DNA from: Gnetum montanum
Lineage: Eukaryota > Streptophyta > Gnetopsida > Gnetales > Gnetaceae
NCBI GenBank assembly: GCA_015680685.1
Contig: MNCI01006048.1
Location: 220,452 to 284,451 of the forward strand
Direction of reading: 5' to 3'
DNA length: 64,000 nt
Part shown: in pieces, positions 21,625 through 33,658 of the stretch
Position numbering within the stretch: the stretch's first letter is position 1
Layout: each line of letters begins with the position of its first letter
The notes under the pieces: generated by a model
The model's input: only the letters and a program-made list of their open reading frames with translations
Database searches by the model: none
What the model was told of the DNA's origin: nothing
Program-made: the position numbers and the translations under genes

Positions 21625-22034
21625 ATGATTCATTAGTAAGGATGGTGCCAATGTAGTCACAAAATTTTGTTTACTATTTATAGCAAACAAATGGATTTTG
21701 TGGTTGTAGTTCATACCGTACTTACTATAAATGGTAACTAGATTGAAAGTGGATGACTATTGCAATTTGCACATTGACACCAATCTATCATTAATCATGG
21801 AAATGGTGTATACACCCAAAAATAGCCACATCAACGCTATAAATAGCCAATGTCAACACCATTTTTAGGTTCCAACACTTTTTTCATTCTGAGTGTTTTT
21901 TGGCATTTTGAAAACAATTCCAAGTTGCACACTTGTAACAATAGTTTTTCTTTTTTCCCAAACATCAAAGCTCATTTGTAGTCATAATTCCATTGTTTAG
22001 TAGGAAAAAATGGTACTACATTAGGCATAGAGAC
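21625..22034. repeat. Dispersed repeat shared with 45930-46110; unresolved spacer
   Basis: The segment 21640-21715, with TTTACTATTTATAGCAAAC and GGATTTTGTGGTTGTAG, aligns in inverted orientation with 46000-46110. It extends to about 21810 on one side. The element type is unknown, and it holds no reading frame. The rest to 22034 shows nothing recognisable. Confidence 0.6.
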
Positions 22035-22175
22035 TTTTACATTGCTACTAATTTTAGGCCATGGTGGGCCATAGGACTTGCCAATTTTAGGCCATGGTAG
22101 GCCCTCACATTTTTGCTAGTTTAAGGCCTTAGTGGGCCATCATGTTTTTTCCAATTTAAGGCTTTAGCAGGCCAT
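22035..22175 (-). repeat. Short-repeat array 1 of element C, after protease
   Basis: Four units of about 35 bp, on the plus strand reading TTTTAGGCCATGGTGGGCCAT. On the minus strand this is ATGGCC..GGCCTAAAA, in the same orientation as the C coding sequence. Sits at the position of array 1 in B. Confidence 0.8.
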
Positions 22176-22740
22176 GCGATAAAGGAAAACATAAATTTTT
22201 TTATGGATTTTCACAAGTTTTAAAATTTTTATAATGTTTTTATTTTTAATAAAAATAAAAAGAAGTCTTTAATAGTAATCAAGGAAGAACCAAAGTAAAC
22301 TCTAAGCTATAAGAAAATATAACCTTAACATAAAGCAAAGGTAAAATGTAAACTAAGGTAAAAGGCTATAAATACATATAGTTACATGGTCATAGGTGCA
22401 TGGGGTAGGAGGCCTAGGACTACACATCACTTGTGTAGATGTTTTCTAATCTTTAAGAGATTAGAAAATGTGTATGGTCTATGTTGCACAAGCTTGTATT
22501 CCCCATCCCCTTCTCTAATGATGTTAAAGAGGAGTTCCCTTATGGTGTGTCAATGGATTCACCATTATTTTTATTGGCCTTTTTTTCCACCTTAGGCTCT
22601 TGAATTTTGTGGCTAATAGTGGAAGTTTCTTTCTAAAACTCCACTTTAGATCCTTGTTCTACATTGACAGTGTTAATTGTTAGGGGAATTGCACTATCAT
22701 CATGGATGATTATTTCACCTCCCTCGTAAGGCAAGTAAAT
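22176..22740. other. Spacer between protease and array 1 of element C
   Basis: Contains the tail of the protease region on the minus strand, with stops. No further domain is recognised. Confidence 0.4.
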
Positions 22741-23300
22741 TTCTTAGTGGATAGGAGAAGACACAAATCATAATTTAGCTAGGAAACACCTTCCTAGGAT
22801 AAGATTGAATCTTGGTGTTTCCTCTACCACCAAGAAGTTTTCCATTGTGGGGAATTGTTTCCATGTCACAAAATCTAGAGAGATGGAGCCTTTGACAAGA
22901 ACCTGCAATCCATTAAAGTATTTAAGGGTTGAAGTTGTCATCTGTTGCATTTACTCTGTTAGGCCCAAGTGCTCAACAATGATATAAGGTATAATTATTT
23001 TTGTTGTCCCACATCAACATGCACCCTTTGGACTTTATATTTTCCAACCCTTATCATTATACAGAGGGGTGTCATGGTTACCTCACTATTTTGGGGGTTT
23101 TTCTTAATTTCACTATCACAAAACACTAGTGATGTTGATCTCACTTCTATGGGTGAAGAAGGTACCATTATTGAATCAATGGATTGTTCATTATTGAGGA
23201 TGTCCTTAGTAATGGAGATAGAGGTTGACATCATAACTATTACTTTAGGATGTGTATCAAAAGTCATGACCAAGTCATAGAAGATTAAGGTTGTATTCTT
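22740..23300 (-). pseudogene. Retropepsin-like protease remnant, element C
   Basis: Minus strand: LCIMIRVGKYKVQRVHVDVG (around 23040-22995) has the strand before the catalytic Asp and VDVG in place of (I/V)D(G/T)G. Further on is FNLILGRCFLAKL (22800-22770), the usual FN-LLGR-W-H element after the flap. An in-frame break occurs near 22990. Element B has the same two landmarks. It would cleave the gag-pol precursor. Confidence 0.7.
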
Positions 23301-23649
23301 CTATTTTGGAGACTCCTTGTCTAATTCCATTATGTTGAGGAAGTATTTATTATTGATCACTAGTTTTTTTTACTTGTTGTTTCAAACTTCCTCCATGTGT
23401 CACAAAATGCATACCTCATGTTTAGGTTATTGTGGCCTATCCTCTTTTCCTTTTTCTTGGGGCCTAGGATCCTCTTGTGATGTACTAGTTTAAGCAACCT
23501 AGGTAGTTGAGGTCATGGGCATAGATGATATAGGAGTGGACTTTGGTGGGCTCACTTCCTTTCATTCCTTGGCTTGCTTATCATTCTTGTTATTGGGATT
23601 TTAGACAAGCTTCTTACATTGTTTGGTTTGTGACTTTTTTTTGTTATTG

Positions 23650-25800
23650 GTTGGTTAGGAAGAAGAAGTTGTTGCATAAACCCACCATGGGATTTTGTTG
23701 TTCCATTGCACAAGTGAACTCAGTTGTAGAGGGAAAGGGAGATATCCTAATGATGAAAGGCTCCTTGGGGAGCATTCGTGATGGTACCCTTACAACAAAG
23801 GAAAACCTTGAACTAGTAGAAGTTGAATGACCCATTTCATTGTGAGGAGGTACCCAAATCACAATTGGTTTTCTTATAGGCCTTGATTCATGGTTAACAT
23901 TGAACACTGCTATGATATATAGGGTATTATTGGTGTTCAATGTGTCTTTGTACACATGCATTGATTGGTTTTGAGGCCTAACTAGGTTGGATGCATCAAG
24001 AACGAGATCACCCCTATTTATCATCTTTTTTAGGTCATCTGTTAGTGTAAGGTAAAAAATAGTGTCATGACTAGGTAATTGATGATAGTGAAAAAGTGGT
24101 CAACCTTAAAATACTTAGGTACCAAAGAATCATCCTTAGTTGCTTGAGTGGAATATTTATCTATCTCACATAGCCTCTCATGCATTTTTTTGCCCTTCTT
24201 AGTCATTTTCTTATATTTTATCCTCCCACTCTTTAATAGTTGATCTAATAGTTCAAATGATTTCAAAGGTAGCCTAGTATATTTGGTTAGGTATTTTAGC
24301 TCAAAATTGGACCTCAAAGTAGTTGATGTAGTGGTCCTAGATGTTGAGAGTTTGTTGTTATGGTTGTTGGTAGGGGCCTTGGATTCATTGGTTCTTGGCC
24401 CTTAGTTGGTTATCTTACTATCTTTAGTTACAATTTCCATGATCACTGTGTTTGGCCTTTCCCTCTTCTTGTCCTTTCATGCATGTTGGTTTTTATATGT
24501 CATGTAGGAAAGGTCATAATTAGCCTCCATGACATCATCTATGTTTTTGGTTTGGGAGAAGGCTTGATTGAGTGACTGTGGATCAAGGTAGGAGAATTTT
24601 GACTTAATGAAATCATTAACTGTCACCTTGAAGATAACTAAAAGGTGAGTTTTAGCTATTAGTTTTGGGATCTCATTTAGCAAAGCATTCCATCATTGGA
24701 TGAAATTTTGCATTGGTTTAAGGGGCCCTTGCTTGACCTTCATCAACTAGTCAAGGGCGGTATCAGGCTTCAAGTTGTATTTGAAGAGGTTAACGAATTG
24801 AGAAATCAAGTCTTCCAAAGAGGATATGGATCCTCTCAGTAAGGCATAGTACTAGTCAATAGCCTTACCCATAAGGAACATAGGGAAGATCCTCATAATT
24901 GTGCAAGGCTAGGCTTGCAGTGAAAAGCACTCTAAGTGGAAGGTTATGATATGGGAGTTTGGGTCACCTTCATTGTTTTACTTTATAAATTGTGATATGA
25001 GGACACAAAAGTGTAGAGTTAGGGGTGGGACCATAGAATTGATGGAATCATCCTAATAGAAGTCCATAATATTAATAGTCTAGGACATAGAGGCTTTGAG
25101 TCTCTTTAATTCTTTAGTGGGATCCTTGATCATTTGAAAAGCTTAATCTAGATCCAAGGATGCCCTTGTTGGTTGTGGGATTTTCACAAAAGACTATAGC
25201 ATCTATTGGGAGGCCTGTAGCCTTGCTATAGATTGTGGTACTAAGGGAAAAGAGGTTGTGTCATCATAGTTACTACTAGACTGAAAAAACAGAAAGAGGT
25301 TTGTGCTAGTACCTAGGGTACAAACAAAATGAAAGGGATGTGTGATCCTTAGATTACTTAGGGTCCCATAGTGGGCTCCATCTAGGTAGGTAAGGGGTTG
25401 GTGGTGGTGACACCCACCAATGATGATTGCAAAGATTGAGGTTATGGCAAATGACATGGAGAAGGGTAATGTTATTTTCTAAGGCACTGCTTATGTTTGG
25501 TGCATTACTATCATGGGCATGGGCCCAAACATGGTCTAATAAGTGGGAGACAAAGGTTAAGGAGCATACCCCATGGAAAAGGCTAAAGGGATTAAGGTGG
25601 GTAAGGTATCTTTAAGAATTGCTTGTTGGAAAAGCTGACATGGGACATTGTCATGTTTAGACTTAGTCCCAAACTCATCCTCTTCTTTGTGTTGTTCATC
25701 TAAGCTAGCTTTTCCATTTTTTCATCTATCTTAATTAGTTGAGATAGAATAAAATCATAGGTTGTTATAAGGGATATCTTCTCATATGGGGAAGGAATGT
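23650..25800 (-). pseudogene. gag: gag of element C, decayed
   Basis: Recognised by alignment with gag of element B: NFIQWWNALLNEIPKLIA, HLLVIFKVTVNDFIKSKF and YMTYKNQHA (24720-24480) match B residues at 40830-40600. Downstream, LVLDASNLVRPQNQSMHVY (about 24015-23930) matches the LVLDESNLVNAKNYSLHVY block of B. Many stops and shifts make the N-terminal half unreadable. Expected role: particle capsid protein. Confidence 0.7.
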
Positions 25801-26417
25801 ACTCTTTCCCATCTCACTGTATTGTAGCAACCAAAAACGTCAGTGGCTGGAAACACCGAGAGGTTGTCAGGCAAATAGTTTTAACCTTAGATCTATGAAA
25901 GGGATGAGTTGGATAAAAGATGAAAATGGGGTGCCCTGAATGGTCTTTTCGATTTGACATGGACTTAATCGATGTGACTTAAACTTTCGTAAAAGTTGTT
26001 TTATGTGCAAAACACGCGAGATCTAATCGATAATCAATAAATGTGATAATAGAGAAAATGATGTCAAACAATGACAATGAAGATATAATAGAGTAACTGA
26101 GATAAGAAAATGCACCACTGCAAAGTCACAGGTTCGATTCTTTTCTTTTTCTAAAAATGTATAACAAGTTATACAATGTCGGAGGCGCACAGAGAGTCCA
26201 GGAATGACCGAAACGCTCAAAATGCCTCAACTATGTTTTTGAGTACAAGCTTATGAGCCAACAGTACAAAGTGACAATAAGAAAAAAGCTAATGCTAAGT
26301 GCCAACGCTAAAAGTTCCAACTACTAAAATTTTCCAACTGGGGGAATTCTAAATTTGCCAATCGCTAAAATTAGCCAACCAAATTTTTGCTAACCCTTTG
26401 AGCATTGCTCGTCAGGG

Positions 26418-26425
26418 TATTTATA
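26418..26425 (-). promoter_or_regulatory. TATA box of the B/C LTR
   Basis: On the minus strand, CCTATAAATACCCTGACGAG. The context is conserved with the E and B LTR copies. It lies about 200 bp downstream, in transcription direction, of the nearest palindromic unit. Confidence 0.75.
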
Positions 26426-26616
26426 GGACCAGGAGCACATGAGAAATGAGGCCTAGATGCCACATGTCCCGAACCTACGAGATGTTGACATGGCCATAAT
26501 GCATGGATGTGCAAGGCTGGTCGTGAACTTGCTATGCTACAATCATCTTGTCGAAACTAGGAATGTTGACGTCAAATGTGTAAACAATGCAAGCAAGAAA
26601 TGAAGGACACTGAGGT

Positions 26617-27313
26617 AGCGTAGCTTCTTACTACGCTATGTAGCATATCATGTTGGCTTAGCGTAGCAACTTGCTATGCTATGTAGCGTAGCACAGTGTA
26701 GTCACCATTTTGAAAAAGAAACTTGTGTTGAAGTCAACTGCATTTGCTGGAAGCCTTGGCACACATCATGTTAGCTTTTTGAAGCACTTCATTTGGTTCT
26801 GCATCTTCACTACACTATGCTACGCTATGTAGCATAGCATAGCGTAGTAGTTGTCCTTATCCAAAACTTGTGTTGAAGTCGCAAACGCTTGTCTGAAGCT
26901 TGACTATGCTAACAGCTACAAGTTTTTCCTCTTGTGAAGAGAAACCTTTGAACTTGCTGAACTTGCATTTGAAATGCTCATTGCTACCTTTGAATCGTTG
27001 CTATGCTATGTAGCGTAGCATAGCGTAGCAACCAGTGTATCTTGTGTTTTGCTCAATCCGCCACTTTCTAGTAAGAAAATTTGCTAAATGACTTTAAGTT
27101 GAACAAGGAAAGTGGTTTTGGAGGCCGAAGTGCTTGTCGAGTGTAATCAGAATCACTTGGTGAGCTGGACCTTTCTATTTTGCCTTTGCTATGCTATGCT
27201 ACGCTGAATAGTATAGCATAGTGTAGCACTTTGTTCTGCAATAGTTTGTACTTAGTCACCTAAGCAACTATCTTCTAAGGCTTGCTACGCTACATAGCAT
27301 AGCGTAGCATAAC
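26617..27313. repeat. CTACGCTATG/CATAGCGTAG palindromic repeats, B/C LTR
   Basis: Cores at 26636-26700, 26811-26850, 26999-27035, 27187-27229 and 27281-27313. The best, at 26821-26847, has perfect arms CTACGCTATG and CATAGCGTAG around a short spacer. Spacing is about 150, 185, 195 and 90 bp, identical in order to the 5' LTR of B. Confidence 0.85.
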
Positions 27314-29024
27314 AAACTTCTTCACTAGAAAACTTGTCAAACTATTTTACACATCCTGAGCATTGCTGACAACTCCAAGTATGGTCTCTAAGTAAACTAT
27401 CAGTTGAGTGAATTGTCCATGTGGGTAGGCCGAAGAGTCCATTGGGCCTGTTAGCTTTGGTGGCAGAAAATTTTTCGGACTGGATAGTCTAAACTCAGAG
27501 CATTCCATTTCCTGCTAAACTTCCATGATGTTGCACTTGTGGAAATCCCTTGCTTGAATTCCAAGACCCTGGTAAGCAAGAGGGTCTCAAAATTTTATGG
27601 TGCTTCATTGGCCCCTCTTTATTGACGTCTAGAGGAAGGACTTGAGAGACAACGACAAAGAATATGAAACACCTCGAATGACAAGATGCTAATATCATTC
27701 TTCAATAATGCCAAGATGTCGCTTAGCTATGCTTGAGAGTTCTAGGATGGCTATGTAAGAAAAAGGAAAAGGCTAAACTGGGGGGAAGGAGGTTCAGGAA
27801 AATGGTAAAGATGAAACTTAGCAGGGTCCCTCATCGGAATGCTTGTGAGGGAATTGTTTGCGTGGTTATCTTTTCTTTTACTGACCTTTGACCTCTGGTT
27901 GGGATGCTTAGAGAGGATCACTATGAAGCAGTTGATGTGCCATTTGTTTTAGGCACATTTTTTTCCTTTTTTCTGAGCGAGATTTTTCTGTTTAACATTT
28001 TTTCTTTCGCTATTCTACCGTTTACATTTGCAAACAACCTTGTTGCAAGACAAGTGTTTCTTTCCCAAGATGAGTTGTGTTACATCCACATGGGGCTTTA
28101 ACTTGCCTACAGATGCTTCTCATGTGGCAAGTTGCATCATGCGCATCATGGACTTTGTGGTTGGGTATATGGAAGGGCTTTACAAGCATCAGGAAAATTT
28201 GGAAAATAGGTGAGAGTGAGAATTGTGGGTGTAAGTAACAAGGTAAGGAGTTTAAGGGGGAGGACAGGATGTGCACTCCTAAGCAGCCAAGCTAGCTAGG
28301 ATGACCACATTGGAATGATTTAGTGTCTTGCTTCTATGGAAAAATGCACCTTTGACTGACACCCCTCTGGTACATATCCTGCAAACACAAGAGAGAGCAA
28401 ACCAGAAGAAGAAACCATAATGTAAACTGAAGGTAAGGGTGTTGCTTGCTTTGAACATTGCTAGAACAATGGATGTTGTTGCTGATCCATTCGACATCGA
28501 AACTAGAAAGGCCAACAACGGTTCTAGAAGCATCTGCGTGGAAAGGTCGGCACTGAGGCAGCCAGGAATTGCAGTGATGCGAGTGCTCACAAGTACCCAC
28601 CCAATGAAAATATTATGCAGTTCAGCTATGAGATGGGCTACCCAAGAGCTGAACATCTTTTGAGGTTGGGCGCTGGTGGGGGTTGGAGACTAGCAACACT
28701 ATGGCTAGGCCACAATAGTGTTGGGACTCCAGCAATAGGCACTGACCAGGGAAGCTACTGCCAAGGCGATGAGCCGTGGTGGCGGTAACTCTGTAAGGTC
28801 AACAAGATGTCAGAAGACATCTTCGGAGGATCAGCAAGATGTCGGGGGTAGTGGCATTGCACTTATTACTAAGGGTGTTTTCGTAGGATCATGAACTACA
28901 TTTAGGAATTGCAGTATCCCACCCCATGTTGCCACCGTACACACTCGCTTGTTTTGATGATCATGGATGCATGCTAAGGACATGCCATGAACCCAGTTTA
29001 ATGTCTTGGTAGACCATCTAGTAT

Positions 29025-29360
29025 GTTGGTTTAAGGTCATAGCAGACCTTGGTGCACTAGTTTAAGGTCCTAGCAGATCACTATGCTAGTTTATCATTGT
29101 TGTAGATGGTGGATGTCCTAGTTTAAAGTCCTAGCAGACTGTGCTTTGCCAGTTTTATATCATGGCAAATGGTCTATGCTAGTTTATAGTCATAGCAGAC
29201 TGTCTGTGCCAGTTTATAGTCATAGTGGACTTGATTTGCCAATTTTACGTCTTAGTGGATGACCTTTACTAGTTTTACATCGTAGTAGATGTGCTTTGCT
29301 AGTTTTACATCGTAGCAAATGTTTTGTGCTAGTTTTACATTGTAGCAGATGATATGCTTA
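29025..29360 (-). repeat. Short-repeat array 3 of element B, after integrase
   Basis: About nine units. On the plus strand they read GCTAGTTTTACATCGTAGCA or CTAGTTTAAGGTCCTAGCAG. In the pol direction this is TGCTACGATGTAAAACTAGC, the same form as array 3 of E. It ends just before the LTR start. Confidence 0.85.
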
Positions 29361-29373
29361 CCTTGCCCATGCT

Positions 29374-32300
29374 TCAGATGTAGTATGGCTTAATATATGA
29401 ATGATCCACAAGATTTGTGAACTCGTTGCCATCCATGTGTACCAGCTTGAAGGCCCCATTCCTGTAGGCTTTTGTGACCATGAATGGACCTTCCAAATTT
29501 GCTAAGAATTTGTTCACATGCTCATGGACAACCTTGAGAATGAGGTCTCCCTTCTTTACCGACCTTTGATGCAGGTTTGAATGATGCTTTTTCCATTGTC
29601 TGTTCTGATAATGCTCTATGCAACTAAGTGTCTGTGCACGGTCCTCCTCTATGGAGTCAAGGTCAATGATCCTCGACTCATTGTTCTAGGATTCACTCAT
29701 GATGTTTGATAGGATCATTCGAAGTGACAGTACCTGCAACTCAAGAGGTAACACTGCTTTAGATCTATAAAGAAGACTATAAGGAGTTTTACCTGTAGCT
29801 TTCCTACACATCGTCCTATAACAACACATAGAGGATTTTCTCATGCCATCGCCTCTTGCTATTGTTAAGCATTTTCTTGAAAAATTTGATAATGGACTTG
29901 TTTGTAGCTTCCGCTTGTCCATTTTCCTGTGGATAGTATCACAAGGAGAACGATTTCCTAATGCCAAGATTGTTGTAAAAGGTCTTGGTCTTCACACTAC
30001 TAAATTGTAGCCCATTGTTGGTCACAATAATCATGGGGAGCCTAAACCTCATCATTATGTTATCTAAGATAAAGTGGCAAACCTGCTGGGATATATTTTT
30101 CCTAAGGGGAATAGCCTCCACCCACTTCATGAAATACTCCATGGAGGTGATGATGAAGCTATGCCCTGTGAAAGACTTAGGCATGATAGGTCCTATGATG
30201 TCTAGTCTCCATCATTAGAAAGGCCACATGATCTACATCGGATGCAATTCTGTAGGTGAAACATGTATGAGATTTGCGTATCTTTGGCACGTATCACAAG
30301 TCTTCACTTTAGCTAGGCAATTGTGCTCCATGTGAGGCCAATAGTAACCTAGGCATCTGATTTTTGCTACCATGGCCCTAGGTGCTATGTGTCGAGCACA
30401 CAATCCCTCATGTACCTCATTAATGACCTTCTATGCTTGCTCCTCATTTACGCATGCCAGTAATATCCCATCAGAGGAGCATTTACATAAGGTGTTGTCT
30501 CCCATGAGCACATATTACCGAGCACGCTTGTAGATTGCATCTTTTTGGATAGATGTCAATCCGCTTGGGGGCTCGCCATGTTGCAGGTAGGCTTTAATGT
30601 TGGCATACCACTCTTGGATATCTGCAACACTTACAAAGGCTATGTGTAACACCTGAGTGATAGGCTCCGTACACTCCTTAATCGAAGTGGGAAAACTCGT
30701 GAATAGGTGTGGTGGCACGTTTAATGCTAGGGTGGCCAAGGCATATGCTACAGTATTTTCATTGCACGGCATGTGTTGAACATTCGTTGTTGCAAACTGT
30801 TTGAGCAATATTTTCACTAGGTTACAATAGGGTTGCAGGTGTGTAGCCTTGTAGGCATAGACCTTAGTGATTTGATTCACAACAAGTTGTGAATCTCCAC
30901 GAATTGCCAAGTGTTGAATGCTTAATGCTTGGGCTGCTAAAAGGCCCTTGAGGAGTCCTTCGTACTCTGCCACATTGTTCGTACAAAGGAATGTAAAATG
31001 ATAAGCAAAAGGTTGCATTTCCCCAAAGGGGAACGTAATGATAGTAGTTTCAATACCACCTCGCGTGGTCGAGGTGTTGTTGAAATGCAATGTAGCTTCA
31101 AGATGTGATGGGATGGTGTTGATAGTGCTAACATGCTCATCAAGGAATTCAGGATCTAGGATTGCCCGATCATCGAAGGGTGATGTCGTAAGTTGCATTG
31201 CTATAGCTTGACCCTTTGTCAATGATTGGTTTACATAATGCAAATTGAATTTTGCTGTTATGGCCTTCCATCAGGCTATCCTGCTGCTTTTATACAGATT
31301 ATTTGTGATAGCCCAGAGTGCATTGCTCTTACAGATGATGTTAAATTTACTACGAAATAGGTAATGCCTCCATTTCTTTAACGCAAACACTAGGGAAAGG
31401 CAGTTTCTCTCCACCATATTGTATATTGCCTCATATGCTACCAATGCATGACTTAGGTAATACACTGGAATCTTAGAGCCTTAATCTCATCTCTGACATA
31501 ACAGTGTCGCGATAGACATGTCTGAGGTGGCAACGTAGATGAAGAAAGGCTTATCCCTATGTGGTGGGTAAATAGTTGGGAGGTGTAAAAGATCTTTTTT
31601 CAGATCATCAAAGGCTTTTTGGCATTATGTGGTCCATTCGAAGTTAAACCCCTACTTCAGTAGATGTTGCATGGGGTGTAACTTGTCAGTCAACTTTGCT
31701 ATAAACCTTCTAATGAATTGTACCCTACCTTGTAACCCATGTAATTGTTTAAGGTTTGTGGGTGGTGCTAGATTAACTATGGCATTGACTTTGTCAGCGT
31801 CTACTCGTATTCCAGCCTCCAATACTACAAACCCTAACATTCATTTGGTTCTCACTCTAAAGACACACTTTTTTGGGTTAAGGCATAAATCATGCATTTG
31901 GCAATGCTTGAGAACTACACCTAGTTTGTTCGGATGATCAACAGCCTCTTTACATTTGACCGCTATGTCATCCACGTAGTCGTTCAGTATTTCTAGGATG
32001 TAGTCACTAAAGATGTATGTCATGGTTCTCTGGTAAGTTACTCTAACGTTTCTGAGCCCAAAAGGCATTATAGTGTAACAAAAGGTACCCCATGGGGTAA
32101 TGAAGGTTGTTGTCAACTGATGCTCTAGGTTGATGTAAATTTGGTTGTAGCTAGAGAAATCATCCATGAAGGATAACAAAGTGTAACTAGACATAGTGTC
32201 AATGACCTAATCAATACTCGGTAGTGAAAAGTCATCCTTGATCATGGCTTTGTTTAGATCCTGGAAGTCTATATAGATATGTATTCTTCCCATTTTCTTA

Positions 32301-32830
32301 GAAACCACAATGATGTTTGACACCCAATCTAAGTAATCAACTGCTCAGATGAAACCAGCCTAATAAAACTTGGTGATTTCATCCAGTATGGCCAGTGCAA
32401 TCTCTGTTTCAACCTTGCGAGCCTTCTACTTAACTACTTTCATCCGTAGATCTAAGATAATGTTGTGCTGTATAAGCCTCGGCTCTAAGCCCAGCATGTT
32501 GTTGTAAGACCACATGAATACTTCGATGTTGTGATGCAGTATCTTGCATATATCTTTGTGTGTTTGTGAATCTAGGAGGGAGCTAAGTTTTAATGTTCTT
32601 AATCCCCCCCTAGATGTGGTCATAGGCATCTCGATGAGAGGGTCCTCAGTTACATCCCTAGCCTCTAAATCTAGGGCTTGGACTAGATGTTTGGGCTAGT
32701 CTAGGGATGTTTCTAACAATGCTATAGTGCTATCTGCGGGTGATCCCTAGTCTATTGACTTTGGATTCAGTTGTCTTGCAAGCTCACTGTGTGGGCCTGT
32801 TAAAGCTAGAGGTGAAGAAAGATCTTGATG
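29374..32830 (-). pseudogene. pol: pol of element B (RT, RNase H, archaeal RNase H, integrase), decayed
   Basis: Minus-strand order: linker starting near 32830 with MHQDL, RT (32400-31650; LLSFMDDFSSYNQI, MPFGLRNVRVTYQ, NDYVDDIAVK), RNase H (31580-31270; YYLSHALVAYE, KKWRHYLF), archaeal RNase H (31130-30720; TNNVAEYEGL, RGDSQLVVNQ), zinc-binding region (30480-30260), integrase (30215-29690; LDIIGPI, TNNGLQFSS) and C-terminal end with HSYIKPYYI before the stop at 29376-29374. In the archaeal RNase H the first Asp is Asn and the last is Tyr. In integrase the second Asp is Asn. Stops separate most blocks. Confidence 0.85.
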
Positions 32831-32984
32831 CATGGCCATTCTTGCTCAACCTACCACAATGAGATTAAATGCGATGTCAATGGATACCTTTTTGTAGCAA
32901 TAGTGTGTAGTAAAAATTTGTAAAGAAGCAATGAGATGTGAACAGTTCAAATAATAATAAAGTATGATATAGAATTTGCAACCT

Positions 32985-33265
32985 ACCAGTTTAAGGTTGT
33001 AGTGGACCACCTGGATGAAAAAGTGTAAAATTGCTAGTTTAAGATCTTTGCGGACTACTAACGAGTTAAATTCACGAATTAAAAGTATTAGTTTAAGGTC
33101 TTTGTGGACCGCTAACGAGATGTAACTATGCATTGAAACTACTATTTTAAGGTCTTTATAGACCGCTAATGAGATTGAAGCTACATGTTAAAACTGCTAG
33201 TTTAAGATCTTTACGGACTGCTAACTCGTTAAAGCTATGAACTACAAACGGCTAGTTTAAGATGG
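32985..33265 (-). repeat. Short-repeat array 2 of element B, upstream of RT
   Basis: Five to six units of about 55 bp, on the plus strand reading TAGTTTAAGGTCTTTGTGGAC then CGCTAACGAG. In the pol direction this is GTCC-CAAAGACCTTAAACTA. Same place as the array at 5520-5640 in A. Confidence 0.85.
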
Positions 33266-33299
33266 ACCGAAGTTTTCAGTCAGGCCCACCTACTCTAAT

Positions 33300-33512
33300 G
33301 AAAATAGTGCTGCTATGCTATGGGAGAGTGCTACGCTATACGGACATCCCACATTAATTGGGTAGAGAGAATGGCAAGTTCCTTTCCACCGTTTTAGATA
33401 TAAATAGGGGTTTACCCCGATAAACTTGTCATTTTCATTGTAATAGCGTAGAACCCACATTCAGAGCATATAACGATTATGCTAACAAGGAGAAAAGCAA
33501 TTAAGCATAGCA
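33300..33512 (+). promoter_or_regulatory. Promoter and 5' UTR of gene X copy B
   Basis: TATAAATA at 33399-33406 in GTTTTAGATATAAATAGGGG, about 110 bp before the start codon at 33513. Just upstream, 33310-33350 carries GCTATGCTATGG and GCTACGCTATAC, the half-words of the B-family palindrome. The box faces away from pol, so the antisense gene had its own start. Confidence 0.65.
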
Positions 33513-33658
33513 ATGAAGAAAGAATCTGTAACTAGGACGATGGCACCCAAGAGAGAACGCAAACACCTAGCGCTCGCCAAGGTAGACAAGGTGAAGGACA
33601 CCCTGGGACATCTATCATAGGCATGCGTTGCGGTACGGGAGGAAACTCCATTGGCCTG

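Larger units (their letters stand above)
22035..28910 (-). mobile_element. Element C: LTR, gag and protease remnant of the Tat family
   Basis: Minus-strand order: LTR (28910-25830), gag, protease and array 1. It then stops at about 22035 and gives way to element D-. No antisense gene or pol is found. The LTR is shared with element B upstream, so B and C form a head-to-tail pair with one LTR between them. Confidence 0.7.
25830..28910 (-). repeat. LTR shared by elements B and C
   Basis: About 3.1 kb. The right end at 28945-28900 reads, on the minus strand, CAACATGGGGTGGGATACTG and then GCAATTCC, like the start of the E LTR. U3 holds palindromic repeats (26617-27313), a minus-strand TATAAATA box lies at 26425-26418, and U5 ends near 25830 with TCTCGGTGTTTCCAGCCACT. 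The segment 25830-27600 is closely similar to 42600-44370. Apparent reading frames inside are non-coding. Confidence 0.8.

Noticed and set aside
26131-26140. GGTTCGATTC, identical to a tRNA B box (also 42907-42916)
   Set aside because: No A box at proper distance and no cloverleaf can be drawn. It lies in LTR U5, where the copy in B and the copy in C are simply homologous.
28022-28663. Several 60-125 codon frames on both strands in the B/C LTR
   Set aside because: They lie inside U3, have no domain, and are not kept in the E LTR.
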